This document shows positions 16,512 to 24,745 of a stretch of 47,839 nt of DNA, one piece after another. Source of the DNA: Candidatus Bathyarchaeota archaeon (GTDB lineage: Archaea > Thermoproteota > Bathyarchaeia > TCS64); the NCBI GenBank assembly GCA_020346605.1, contig CP070784.1, positions 1,959,465 through 2,007,303 of the forward strand. The letters run 5' to 3'. Below the pieces are notes generated by a model. That model saw nothing but the letters and a program-made list of their open reading frames with translations. It ran no database searches and was not told the origin of the DNA. Numbering within the stretch: position 1 is the stretch's first letter; each line of letters begins with the position of its first letter. The translations under genes were made by a program, and so were the position numbers.

Positions 16512-17373
16512 TTTGTCCGACGAAGAAAGGCTGGCAGAGCTGGAGGCCAATGCTTCGCAGCTCCTTGAGAGGAAGGAGGAGTTCAGGAGCCGTCTGGAGC
16601 GCCTCAGGGCCGAAAGGGACCAGCTGAACGATTCTGTTAAGTCTCTTCGCGCCGAGGCATCTAAGGAGAAGGATAAGCGGAACCAGCTGAATGACAGCGT
16701 CGCCGAAGTCAAGAAATTGATCGAGCAGCTCCGCCGCACTATGGACGAGAAACGTGGGAGGCTGGACCAGCTCGACGATGAGCGGGAGGGGAGGTCGCGG
16801 CTCCCGCCGAGGTGGAGGCTCGAGCAGGAGCTGCAGCGGATAGAGTGGGAGCTCTCCACGACCCCGACCCTGGAGATGAGGGACCGTGAGGACCAGCTCG
16901 CAGACAGGACCAGCGAGCTGAATCAGGCCCTAGAGGAGCACGATAGGCTCGATTCCGAGCTCGATAGGAGGCTAATGAGCCTCGCAGACTCGAAGGCTGT
17001 CGAGGTGGAGATACGGGGCCGTAGGGACAAGATCCAGGAGCTCCACGAGCAGAGCCAGGTCCACCACGAGAGGATGCTCCAGCTCTACAGGATGGCTGAC
17101 GAGGAGAAGGGGCGGGCCGATGGGGCCCACGCCAGGTTCGTCGAAGCCTTGAACGGTCTGAAGGGGGTGGACGCCGAGTTGGACGTGGTGATGGCCGAAG
17201 TGAGGGCGCTTCGGAAGGGAGTCAGGGAGTCCGACCGCCTCGTCGCTCAGGAGAGGGAGAGGTCTGCCGAGAGGATTAAAAAGGATCTCGCCGCCGAGGC
17301 AAGGCGTAAGCTTGAGGCCGGCGAGAAGCTTACCTTGGAGGAGATGAAGCTCATCTACGCGGAGGGGCTCTAG
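16504..17373 (+). CDS. archaeal coiled-coil protein, COG1340-like
   Basis: The 289-residue protein is almost entirely heptad-repeat coil rich in Glu, Arg, Leu and Asp. The segment RLPPRWRLEQELQRIEWEL at about 98-116 followed by STTPTLEMRDRE is characteristic of the COG1340 family (long archaeal coiled-coil proteins of unknown role, some with ribosome association suggested). The C-terminal GEKLTLEEMKLIYAEG is also typical. Some relatives are mis-annotated phosphoserine phosphatases, but no phosphatase motif exists here. It overlaps the UPF0282 gene by 8 bases. Confidence 0.85.
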   Translation: MANLSDEERLAELEANASQLLERKEEFRSRLERLRAERDQLNDSVKSLRAEASKEKDKRNQLNDSVAEVKKLIEQLRRTMDEKRGRLDQLDDEREGRSRLPPRWRLEQELQRIEWELSTTPTLEMRDREDQLADRTSELNQALEEHDRLDSELDRRLMSLADSKAVEVEIRGRRDKIQELHEQSQVHHERMLQLYRMADEEKGRADGAHARFVEALNGLKGVDAELDVVMAEVRALRKGVRESDRLVAQERERSAERIKKDLAAEARRKLEAGEKLTLEEMKLIYAEGL

Positions 17374-17603
17374 CCCTGCTGCTGCCTCTGCTCCCTTTCC
17401 CTCTTCAGCTCCTGGATGTAGCCGGTCACATCTGATTCGGGGAGGGGTTCTGTTTGTAGCTCGCCCTCTTCCTGCTGTCTCGTGTTAAAGTACGTGGTCA
17501 GGTCCTTTATCCCTGTGCCTAGGAGGTTCAAGCTGAGGACGATGATGGTGATGACGAGGGGGCCGACGAGGATGAACACCGTCACGATCTCATAAAGCTC
17601 CAC
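17370..17603 (-). CDS. small single-span membrane protein
   Basis: The 77-residue protein starts with GTG at 17603; a TATA-like AGGTTTAATT centred about 22-27 bases upstream supports a leaderless start. One hydrophobic span (IVTVFILVGPLVITIIVLSL) at about 6-25 is followed by a polar, Glu/Gln-rich C-terminal tail (about 40-77) likely helical. No family is recognised. Its stop overlaps the end of the convergent coiled-coil gene by 4 bases. Confidence 0.65.
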   Translation of the reverse strand: MELYEIVTVFILVGPLVITIIVLSLNLLGTGIKDLTTYFNTRQQEEGELQTEPLPESDVTGYIQELKREREQRQQQG

Positions 17604-17715
17604 TTTGCGCGCCCCCGACCAATTAAACCTGCTTCAGTACGGTTTAAAATCGTTTCCTGACATGGAGTCGATAGTGCTTTAATCAACTTTGGCTGAATAT
17701 GGCTGAGGTCTGATT

Positions 17716-18912
17716 ATGCCTAAACTCAGGATAAGCTGGAAGGAGTATGGCAGGAGGCTGGAGGCGACGAAGGCGTTCCTGACCGAGAAGGAGATGGACG
17801 CGATGCTGGTAACAGGCGGCGTCAACATCTTCTACCTTTCTAACTTTTACCACATGACAACTGAGCGCCCAGCTGCCCTGGTGGTGCCGCTGGAAGGCGA
17901 GATGGCGTTCATGGGGCCGCTCCTTGAGGTCGACCACCTAAAGCACCAGACACAGCTGGTGCCCAACGTGTACACCTACCTCGACTACCCCGGGGAGACC
18001 CATCCCATAGACTTGTTCGCCGGGTGGCTAAAGGAGATGGGGCTCGGTAAGGCCAAGATCGTGGCCGACAACCCCGCCGGCGCGGCGGGGGGCATGGGCT
18101 ACGAGGGGCCGCCTCTCTCTGAGAAGATGCCAGACGCCACCTTCGAGAAGCTGGGCCGGTTCTTCTGGGATATGCGGCTGAAGAAGACAGAGGAGGAGCT
18201 AGCCCTAATGCGCGAAAGCGCCAAGTGGGGCAACCTGGCCCACAGGTACCTACAAGAGTACACGTCTCCTGGCCTCTGGGACGCGGAGGTTTCGCTGATG
18301 GCTAGCGCAGAGGCCACGTCGATCATGAAGAGGACCTTGGGGCCGGAGTTCAAGACCGTCAAGGGGAGCCGCGCCGCTTCCGCCGGCTTCAGAGGGCAGG
18401 TCGGATGGAAGTCTGCCATGCCCCACTGCGTCAGCGTCACGAAGATGCTGGAGGTTGGGGACGTGCTCGTCACGGGGGCCGGTGCGGACGTTGGCGGCTA
18501 CGGTAGCGAGTTGGAGAGGACGATGATCATTGGAGAGCCGACCGAGAAGCAGAGGAAGTACTTCGACGTGATGGTGAGGTCTCAGGACGCCTCCATCGAG
18601 GCGCTGAAGCCAGGGAACACCTGCGCGGATGTGGATAAGGCCTCGCGGAAGGTGATAATAGATGCAGGCTACGAGTCTCTGCTAAGGCACCACACAGGGC
18701 ACGGGATAGGGCTGCAGGGGCACGAGCCGCCGTTCCTTGACATCGGGAACCCCCAGGTCCTGGAGCCAGGTATGGTGGTGAGCATCGAGCCCGGCATCTA
18801 CGAGCTCGGTTACGCCGGGTTCCGGCACAGCGACACCGCGGTGATCACCGAGGACAGCCACGAGCTGATCACCTTCTACCCGCGCGACATCGACTCGATG
18901 ACGATCCTCTAG
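17716..18912 (+). CDS. M24 (Xaa-Pro peptidase/creatinase) family protein with altered metal site
   Basis: The 398-residue protein has the two-domain layout of M24B proteins: N-terminal creatinase-like domain (about 1-140) and a C-terminal pita-bread domain. His in TGHGIGLQGH and Glu358 in SIEPGIY are kept. However the two metal aspartates of the peptidases are replaced: the DxGA position is G254 in TGAGADVGGY and the SD position is E265 in GSELERT, and the last glutamate is S372 in FRHSDTAV. Three of five dimetal ligands are lost. This resembles creatinase-type, metal-independent hydrolases, so an aminopeptidase label would be unsafe; the substrate may be a guanidino or amide compound. TATA-like GCTTTAATC lies about 37 bases upstream. 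Confidence 0.85.
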   Translation: MPKLRISWKEYGRRLEATKAFLTEKEMDAMLVTGGVNIFYLSNFYHMTTERPAALVVPLEGEMAFMGPLLEVDHLKHQTQLVPNVYTYLDYPGETHPIDLFAGWLKEMGLGKAKIVADNPAGAAGGMGYEGPPLSEKMPDATFEKLGRFFWDMRLKKTEEELALMRESAKWGNLAHRYLQEYTSPGLWDAEVSLMASAEATSIMKRTLGPEFKTVKGSRAASAGFRGQVGWKSAMPHCVSVTKMLEVGDVLVTGAGADVGGYGSELERTMIIGEPTEKQRKYFDVMVRSQDASIEALKPGNTCADVDKASRKVIIDAGYESLLRHHTGHGIGLQGHEPPFLDIGNPQVLEPGMVVSIEPGIYELGYAGFRHSDTAVITEDSHELITFYPRDIDSMTIL

Positions 18913-18931
18913 TCTTTTCCCTCCCTTTTTT
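18913..18931 (+). terminator. pyrimidine/T-run terminator after M24 gene
   Basis: Directly after the stop come TCTTTTCCCTCCC and then six T, the usual form of an archaeal intrinsic terminator. Confidence 0.5.
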
Positions 18932-18979
18932 ACATCCAACTGCAGTCTTCGCTCGTTCTCATCCATCTCGGACGAACTA

Positions 18980-19567
18980 TCAGGGGAGGTCTCCGTCGCC
19001 GGAAAGGCACTTTACTAGCCTGTACAGGTTAAGCTGCTCGGACTTTGCATCGAAGCCACCGATCCTGAAGGCGAACTGGACTGAAGGACCTAGGAGAAGG
19101 GCGTTGACCAGAGTCCCTATGCCGATGGGGCCTCCGAGAATGTATCCCAGGATCAGAACAGTCCCCTCGATTGCGATGCGCACCGTCGAGACGGGTCTGT
19201 TGAGCTTGCTCACCAAGCCTACCATCAGACCGTCGCGGGGTCCCGCCCCCAGCTGGACGCGCAGATAGAAGTACGAGGCGACTCCGATGAGACCAACGCT
19301 GAAGATCAACATCGCTAGCTGTCTGACGAACTCCCTAGGTTGCGGCAGGAGTCCTGACGCCATGATGGCGTCGATGAAGTATCCGACGAAGAACATGTTC
19401 GCCAGCGTCCCCAGGCCCGGTGCGAACCCGAGGACCCATCCGAGGGCTAGGACGACCAGACCGACGATCTGTGAGACCTGTCCGAAGGTGAGGGAAACGT
19501 ACCCTGCAAGGCCGACCTGGAGTACCCCCCATGGGCTCATCCCGAGCCCCGAGTTGAGGTTCGCCAC
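18980..19567 (-). CDS. YczE/YitT-like integral membrane protein, start uncertain
   Basis: The protein has the pattern of COG2364 (YczE-like) proteins: NLNSGLGMSPWGVLQVGL in the first loop, repeated as LGAGPRDGLMVGLVSK, and four to five hydrophobic spans. From the GTG at 19567 there are 195 residues, but that start cuts the first membrane span. The open frame continues 42 codons upstream to 19697 and encodes the missing part (NWAALLGKAPSLLLGLFLFA), yet contains no ATG, GTG or TTG; CTG 19642, ATT 19645 or ATA are the only candidates. The TAA that ends this open frame is the stop codon of the upstream alpha/beta hydrolase. Role in transport is unknown. Confidence 0.8.
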   Translation of the reverse strand: MANLNSGLGMSPWGVLQVGLAGYVSLTFGQVSQIVGLVVLALGWVLGFAPGLGTLANMFFVGYFIDAIMASGLLPQPREFVRQLAMLIFSVGLIGVASYFYLRVQLGAGPRDGLMVGLVSKLNRPVSTVRIAIEGTVLILGYILGGPIGIGTLVNALLLGPSVQFAFRIGGFDAKSEQLNLYRLVKCLSGDGDLP

Positions 19568-19693
19568 GACGCCCAGGGCGAAGAGGAACAGGCCGAGGAG
19601 GAGCGACGGGGCTTTCCCCAGCAGAGCGGCCCAGTTTCTCAGAATTGAGTCTCTCGATATAGCGGCATCCCTCGGGCGTCTATCACCAGTCCT

Positions 19694-20467
19694 TTAGAGG
19701 TGTCCCTTCAGCCAGCTGGTTATTACGTCTATGAGGGGGATCCTGTGCCCCAAGAAGTTATGGTTCGCTCCTTCGATGATCGTCCATTCCTTAGGCTCGT
19801 TGGCTACCTCGAAGAGGGCTCTGCACAGCTCGGGGATTGTTTCTCTGTCCTCGGATCCCACAACGAAGAGTACAGGGGCTCTTACCTTTTTTAACAGGTC
19901 AACTGGGTTCTGGTTCTCGAGGAGCCAGGGGAGATCGTTTATCAAATCCTCGGCGCTCAGGCCACTGAGTTTTCCTTGCCCCATTCTGACGAAGATGGAG
20001 GTTAGGGCCTCCAGCCTCTCGCCCGTTGCGTACAGGCTGAGGTCGGCCACCGGTGCGAGGAAGACGCCGGCCTTCAGGCGCTGATCTGAGGCCAGCCTGG
20101 CTGTGAGAGGAATCGCGCCCATGGAGTAGCCGATTATGCCTACCCGCTCGGAGTCCACGGTTGGGGATGCGATCAGGAAATCGACGGCGTCCCTGGCGGA
20201 AGGGTCGAACCACTTGAGGCCGAAGTCTCCACTGCTCCCCCAAGCGCCCCGATAGTAGAAGATCAGGGTCACTATGCCGTTGAGGGCGAGTTCCTCGGCG
20301 AGGTCCATGTTCTTGTTGTCGCCAGGATATCCGTGACATATGGCGACGGCGGGGAACTTCCCTGGACTGTTCGGTCTGTAGATCCTGCCCAGGAGCCTGT
20401 GTCCATCGCTTTCGAAGGAGACGTTCTCGACGATTATCCCCGAGCCCTCTTCAGGAGACAGATTCAT
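19694..20467 (-). CDS. alpha/beta hydrolase (dienelactone hydrolase/acyl-peptidase-like)
   Basis: The 257-residue serine hydrolase shows HGYPGDNKN for the oxyanion region, the nucleophile elbow GYSMGA, the acid in GSEDRE and the histidine in GANHNFLGH. It lacks a signal peptide and should be cytosolic; substrate unknown, probably an ester or acyl compound. ATG 20467 has a purine-rich GGAGAGG before it and lies about 35 bases from the TATA-like box at 20499-20506; a GTG at 20491 would add 8 residues. The gene is divergent from the Nre gene. Confidence 0.88.
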   Translation of the reverse strand: MNLSPEEGSGIIVENVSFESDGHRLLGRIYRPNSPGKFPAVAICHGYPGDNKNMDLAEELALNGIVTLIFYYRGAWGSSGDFGLKWFDPSARDAVDFLIASPTVDSERVGIIGYSMGAIPLTARLASDQRLKAGVFLAPVADLSLYATGERLEALTSIFVRMGQGKLSGLSAEDLINDLPWLLENQNPVDLLKKVRAPVLFVVGSEDRETIPELCRALFEVANEPKEWTIIEGANHNFLGHRIPLIDVITSWLKGHL

Positions 20468-20498
20468 CCACCTCTCCCCTAAAATCGTCACCTTAAGC

Positions 20499-20506
20499 TA
20501 TTTAAT
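20499..20506. promoter_or_regulatory. shared AT box between divergent genes
   Basis: TATTTAAT sits in the 46-base gap between the hydrolase (left) and the Nre gene (right). It reads as a TATA-like element on both strands at suitable distances from both starts, so a bidirectional promoter is likely. Confidence 0.45.
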
Positions 20507-20513
20507 CCCTCCA

Positions 20514-21881
20514 GTGACAGTGTTCCTCAGGTTGCCCAAGAGGATCTCGAAGCGGGTGAGGAAGCCGAACAACGTCTGGGTCAGAGAGCTGTTCTCAGCC
20601 GACCAGCAGATGGGCGCGGGCCTCGACTACACGACGGACTACCTGAGGATGCAGGCCCCGTCTGGGAGCCTCTGCGCCATCTGCAAGGGCTCCAAGATGC
20701 TCTGCGGAAAAACGAGCTGCCCCGTCGTCGCCCGGGCGAGTTCCCAGTACAAGGTCTGGAGGAGCATCAAGGGGCTGCAGGTGGATGGCTCTTCACCCCC
20801 CAGCGTCTTCGTGGGGCGCTTCGGATACCCCTACGTCAACGTGGGGCCTCTCGCCCCGAACTATTACGGGGACACTTCGATACTGGACTCGCCCGAGCAG
20901 TGGCTGGGCAGGTCCATCGACGAGATCATCGACTTCCGCTCCCAGTTGGTGAGGGGGATGTATAGGGTGAACGTGAGGAAGTCCGACAGGGCCGGGAGGA
21001 TCCTCGAGAACACCCGGGAGCTCAGCCTGGCGGAGCACTACGTGGAGACTGAGATGAGGCTCAGGAAGAGGCCTATGAGGACTTTCAGGGTGGACGCAGA
21101 CGTCCAGCCCATCGGCCCAACGGCCCCGCTGGACAGGATGGAAATCGGCTACATCCGGTGGAACAGGAAGATGGAGAAGGCCCACTACGACACCGACCTC
21201 AAGGCCGCTCCCGCTACGAAGGCGCTGTTCAGGGAGGGGGTGCCCGTGACCCAGATCATGAAGGCCTTCAGCATGGGGAGCTTCGGCGTCGAGAGGAATC
21301 GCCGCCTCGTCCCGACAAGGTGGAGCATCACAGCAGTCGACGACATCATCTCCAAGGACCTGGCGAACCGGATCAAGGGCTACCCACTGATCAATCAGTA
21401 CGAGGTCTACGAGTCCGACTACATGGGGAACAGGTTCGAGGTGCTGTTGGTTCCGGACGTCTGGTGCTACGAGGCCTACGAGGCCTGGTACCCCCGGACG
21501 CTTTGGAACCCGTCGGAGACCCACGTAAGTATAGTCACGGACTGGGAGGGGTACAACGGAAGGAGCAGGTACGCGTCGATGGGGGGCTGCTACTACTCCG
21601 GGAGGCTGGCGGTGCTGGAACACCTGGAGAAGGTGCGGAGGCAGGCAAAGGTGTTCATCCTCCGCGAGGCGTACCCGGACTACATCCTGCCTGTGGGGGT
21701 CTGGCAGGTCCGGGAGAACGTGAGGAACGCCATGCGCGGGGAGCCCCTGCGCTTCGACACCATGGAGGAGGCCCTCACCCGGGTGATGGAGCGGCTTAGC
21801 ATAGGGCTGGACCACTGGCTCGGGGCCGGTTCGCTGCTGAGGCAATCGCTGGCACAGAGGAAGATCACGGAGTACCTCTGA
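20514..21881 (+). CDS. Nre family DNA repair protein with C-terminal PCNA-binding motif
   Basis: Archaeal Nre proteins (NreA/NreB) act in repair of interstrand or mitomycin-type damage and bind PCNA. The 455-residue length is normal. A zinc motif of type CxxC...C...C occurs as LCAICKGSKMLCGKTSCP at about residues 53-70. Conserved blocks include VFVGRFGYPYVNVGPL and YFSGRLAVLEHL-like YYSGRLAVLEHLEK. The last eight residues QRKITEYL fit a PIP box (Q-x-x-I-x-x-aromatic-hydrophobic). The start is GTG 20514; GTG 20520 or TTG 20532 are alternatives, the last fitting leaderless distance from the shared AT box best. Confidence 0.9.
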   Translation: MTVFLRLPKRISKRVRKPNNVWVRELFSADQQMGAGLDYTTDYLRMQAPSGSLCAICKGSKMLCGKTSCPVVARASSQYKVWRSIKGLQVDGSSPPSVFVGRFGYPYVNVGPLAPNYYGDTSILDSPEQWLGRSIDEIIDFRSQLVRGMYRVNVRKSDRAGRILENTRELSLAEHYVETEMRLRKRPMRTFRVDADVQPIGPTAPLDRMEIGYIRWNRKMEKAHYDTDLKAAPATKALFREGVPVTQIMKAFSMGSFGVERNRRLVPTRWSITAVDDIISKDLANRIKGYPLINQYEVYESDYMGNRFEVLLVPDVWCYEAYEAWYPRTLWNPSETHVSIVTDWEGYNGRSRYASMGGCYYSGRLAVLEHLEKVRRQAKVFILREAYPDYILPVGVWQVRENVRNAMRGEPLRFDTMEEALTRVMERLSIGLDHWLGAGSLLRQSLAQRKITEYL

Positions 21882-21983
21882 GATCAGCAACCTTTTAGAC
21901 CGTCCCCAACTTAAATCTCGGAATGAGGCGCAGGTTTCGACATCGAAGGGGGAATGACGCACTGCGCCGTCTCGCTCGCGCAC

Positions 21984-21994
21984 AATATAAATAG
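21984..21994 (+). promoter_or_regulatory. TATA box of small zinc protein gene
   Basis: AATATAAATAG is centred about 29 bases before the ATG at 22018, at leaderless distance. Confidence 0.55.
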
Positions 21995-22017
21995 AATTAG
22001 GGCATAGGGACGGTCAT

Positions 22018-22224
22018 ATGGCGCCCATGAGACGCTGTGTGGAATGCGGCAAGGAGTCCGACGACGAAGGTGACTTCTGCGTCGGCTGCAGCGAAGACGG
22101 AAGGGACCTCTGCCTGGACTGCGTCAAGAAACACGTCGCGGAGAGCCCGGTCGAGGGCACCCCGGGTGTCTGCCGTATGTGCGGAGTCCCGTGGCTCACC
22201 GGCCATCACGCACGCAAGACCTAG
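22018..22224 (+). CDS. small protein with four CxxC knuckles
   Basis: The 68-residue protein has CVEC, CVGC, CLDC and CRMC motifs, enough for two treble-clef or B-box-like zinc sites, and ends in GHHARKT. An ATG at 22027 is an alternative start. Zinc-knuckle proteins of this size often mediate protein or nucleic-acid contacts; no family is recognised. A strong TATA box precedes it. An alternating GC tract begins 8 bases after the stop. Confidence 0.75.
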   Translation: MAPMRRCVECGKESDDEGDFCVGCSEDGRDLCLDCVKKHVAESPVEGTPGVCRMCGVPWLTGHHARKT

Positions 22225-22353
22225 AGCGCCAGCGCGCGCACGCGCAACGGAAGCAGATTGCGGCCTGCACCCGTCTCAGCTGTGTTGAGGCTTGATAAAC
22301 TGCACGGCTGGAGGGGACAACTTAATCCCATCATCTGGAATAAACTACATGAG

Positions 22354-23373
22354 TTGTACCTCAAGAGGCTCAGGCTGCCACCCGCACTGGCGCTGTTCCT
22401 CCTCTCCCCCATCGTCGGTGAGCTCCTCTCGGGCTCCGCGCCGCCGGTCGAGTTCTTCACCCCCTTCGGCTTCACAGTGATGGTACTCCTGTACGGGGGA
22501 GGCGCGGTGACAGCGCGCGAGCTGAAGGTCCGCTGGGGGAAGGGGATGGGCTCCCTGCTCCTACTGGGGGCGGCGTACGGCGTCCTAGAGGAGGGGCTCA
22601 TGGTCGCCAGCTTCCAGAACCCCAACTGGCAGGACATCGGCGTCCTCGGGGTCTACGGGAGGTGGCTCGGCGTCAACTGGGTCTGGGCTGTGGAGCTCAC
22701 CGCCTACCACGCCATCGTCAGCATCGCCATCCCCGTCATCCTGGTCGAGCTGGCCTACCCCGAAGTGAAGGGTGAGCCCTGGCTTGGTGGGATATGGAGG
22801 CGGGTGGTCCCGGGGCTGCTCCTCGCCGACGTCGTCTTCGGCCTATACGCGTTCTCGGAGTTCACGGGCTTCAAGCCGCCGATCCCCCAGTACGCGTTTA
22901 TGGTCCTCCTCACGGTCGCCTTCATCTACCTAGCCCACCGGCTGCCTCCTGACTGGGCGAGGCGGGGTATCAAACCTATGCGCCGGCCCAGGTTCTACGG
23001 CTTGACCACCCTGCTCGGTGCCATCGCGTGCGGCGTCATCTTCTGGGTGCTCCCCAACGCGTTGGAGTTCCCCCTGGCTCCCGTCTTCGTGATCCTACTG
23101 GGATTGCTCACGCTCCTTGGGGTCATATGGCTACTGGCGAGCCACGACTGGAGGCAGGCCACTCCCATGCACAGGTACGGCCTAGCCGCAGGGGTGCTGA
23201 TCCCATTCATCGAGTTTGCCTTCCTCCAGGAACTCGACACCTCCAGGTTAGACGACACCTCCGGGATGAGCCTAGTCGGGCTGGCGTTCCTTCTCGGCCT
23301 GCTGCTCCTAGGGCGGAAGCTCAGGAAGACTGAACTCGAGAGCATAGACGTCTCTCCCGCCCAAGAGACCTGA
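22354..23373 (+). CDS. multi-span membrane protein of unknown function
   Basis: About ten hydrophobic spans cover most of the 339-residue protein. The segment LGAAYGVLEEGLMVAS at about residues 70-85 has a paired glutamate inside a membrane helix, faintly reminiscent of CPBP-type intramembrane proteins, but the other motifs of that family are not evident. TTG 22354 is chosen because a TATA-like CTTAATCC is centred about 30 bases upstream; the frame is open back to TTG 22258. Function unknown. Confidence 0.75.
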   Translation: MYLKRLRLPPALALFLLSPIVGELLSGSAPPVEFFTPFGFTVMVLLYGGGAVTARELKVRWGKGMGSLLLLGAAYGVLEEGLMVASFQNPNWQDIGVLGVYGRWLGVNWVWAVELTAYHAIVSIAIPVILVELAYPEVKGEPWLGGIWRRVVPGLLLADVVFGLYAFSEFTGFKPPIPQYAFMVLLTVAFIYLAHRLPPDWARRGIKPMRRPRFYGLTTLLGAIACGVIFWVLPNALEFPLAPVFVILLGLLTLLGVIWLLASHDWRQATPMHRYGLAAGVLIPFIEFAFLQELDTSRLDDTSGMSLVGLAFLLGLLLLGRKLRKTELESIDVSPAQET

Positions 23374-23464
23374 CGATTCGAGACCCGTCTACGAGACAGG
23401 CAGATTTATGAGTTCTATAATGAAAAAGAAGTGGCGATCCAGCCTAAACCAGATCCGCCTAATC

Positions 23465-23746
23465 TCAGCGCTCGCTCCGCACCCTTTCGAGGTAGTCCTC
23501 TCTCGGAGGAGCGAAGGCCTCGATGAGCACCGCGGGGATATCTCCCGTTGCATCGAAGTTGTGGGCTGCGTGCTGGGGCACTAGGAAAGTGGCCTGCGCC
23601 TCCACATCTGTGGTCTCGCCGTCGATGTACAGTATGCCCCTCCCCTCGATGAGGAAACCGATCTGCTCGTGGGGGTGCCTGTGGGGGGGGCGTGGGGATC
23701 CCCGGCTCGATGATGTCACCATCATCATGCACTTCTCCCCGGACAT
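23465..23746 (-). CDS. cupin-fold protein, probably damaged by indels
   Basis: The metal-binding first cupin motif is clear as PPHRHPHEQIGFLIEGRG, followed by DGET and the second motif LVPQHAAHNFDA. From ATG 23746 the frame gives 93 residues. Two features suggest damage. First, the frame is open upstream to 23818 with cupin-like sequence (LRGLSIPPG, RGEILMSGEK) but has no ATG, GTG or TTG there. Second, between MMMV and HRHPHEQ the other frame reads DIIEPGIPTPP, which fits cupins far better, so a missing base near 23715-23725 and an extra C in the C8 run near 23690 would restore a normal protein. Either a pseudogene or sequencing error. Confidence 0.6.
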   Translation of the reverse strand: MSGEKCMMMVTSSSRGSPRPPHRHPHEQIGFLIEGRGILYIDGETTDVEAQATFLVPQHAAHNFDATGDIPAVLIEAFAPPREDYLERVRSER

Positions 23747-23898
23747 TAGGATCTCTCCCCGGCGGCGCGCGCGCCCGGGGGGGATGCTGAGGCCTCTAAG
23801 TTTTTGGATCGAGTACAGTTCGTGTTAATCCTCAAACGGAACCAAAAGAAGAGGACAAACTGGATATTCTTTTATAGAAAACAAACCTTCATGAAACC

Positions 23899-24291
23899 AT
23901 GCCAGAACGCGAATATCCGGTCGACATTAACAAGATGTATTTCCAACTCATGGTCGAGGACATGGAGCGGGCCAAGAAGTTCTACGAGGAGACATTCAAC
24001 CTGGAGGTGGTCTTCACCACGCCCCCGGAGGTGGGCTGGTGCGAGATCCAGCTCCCCGGTGGCTCCCCTAGGCTCGGTCTCAACCTAGCAGGCGAGGGCG
24101 AGAGGAGCCCTGAGTGGGGGAGGCTAATGATGGAGGTGGACGACCTCGAAGGCACCAAGGCCTACCTGAACGCCAAGGGGGTCGAGACCACGGAGAACAC
24201 CGTCATCCCGGACATCGTCGCCTACTTCTACATGAAGGACTCCGAGGGGAACACCATCCAGATCGTTCAGGCTCCTACGGAAGAAGAGTGA
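23899..24291 (+). CDS. glyoxalase/VOC superfamily protein
   Basis: The 130-residue protein has the paired beta-alpha-beta-beta-beta modules of the vicinal-oxygen-chelate fold: MYFQLMVEDMERAKKFYEET at about 12-31 and, later, LMMEVDDLEGTKAYL and FYMKDSEGNTIQIVQ. Such proteins bind a metal and act as glyoxalases, epimerases, dioxygenases or resistance proteins; sequence does not say which. A TATA-like TTTTATAG centred 27 bases before ATG 23899 implies a leaderless transcript. Confidence 0.88.
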   Translation: MPEREYPVDINKMYFQLMVEDMERAKKFYEETFNLEVVFTTPPEVGWCEIQLPGGSPRLGLNLAGEGERSPEWGRLMMEVDDLEGTKAYLNAKGVETTENTVIPDIVAYFYMKDSEGNTIQIVQAPTEEE

Positions 24292-24409
24292 CCAGGCGCC
24301 ATCGTTCCATCATATTATTCGATTTGATCCCTTATTTCATATAGGAACCTCGCGTTTCGGCAACAGTTATTAGTACATTCTGTAATTGTGGAAAGGCAGT
24401 GATACCGAC

Positions 24410-24709
24410 ATGGTTAGCTGTCCTGAATGTGGTGAAGAGAACGAAGAAGACGCGGGATTTTGTGTGAAATGCGGAGCCCCGCTGAGCCCTGACAGACGCA
24501 GGATAAGGCGTCACGACATGCGCGACGAGTGCTTCGGCCTCCCCGGTGGAAACTCCATAATAGGGATCCTCATCGGACTCGCTATCATCTTCGCAGGCGC
24601 GCGCGAACTCTTCCACTGGGACTTCGACATAGGACCCTATGCGATAATCCTCGTGGGGCTGCTCTTCGTCGGAGGGGCCATCTACAGGATGAACCAGAGT
24701 AACCAATGA
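24410..24709 (+). CDS. zinc-ribbon membrane protein
   Basis: The 99-residue protein starts MVSCPECGEENEEDAGFC, with CPEC and CVKC forming a zinc ribbon (residues 4-24). A basic linker (RRRIRR) precedes two hydrophobic spans at about 48-65 and 74-91. The N-terminus is likely cytosolic. It is followed after 36 bases by the DUF4097 membrane protein, and the two could form one unit. ATG 24410 is preferred because the ribbon begins right there; 8 upstream codons are possible. Confidence 0.75.
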   Translation: MVSCPECGEENEEDAGFCVKCGAPLSPDRRRIRRHDMRDECFGLPGGNSIIGILIGLAIIFAGARELFHWDFDIGPYAIILVGLLFVGGAIYRMNQSNQ

Positions 24710-24745
24710 TCAAAGTTAGAATCTCATAATGGAGTTGTATGAGAA

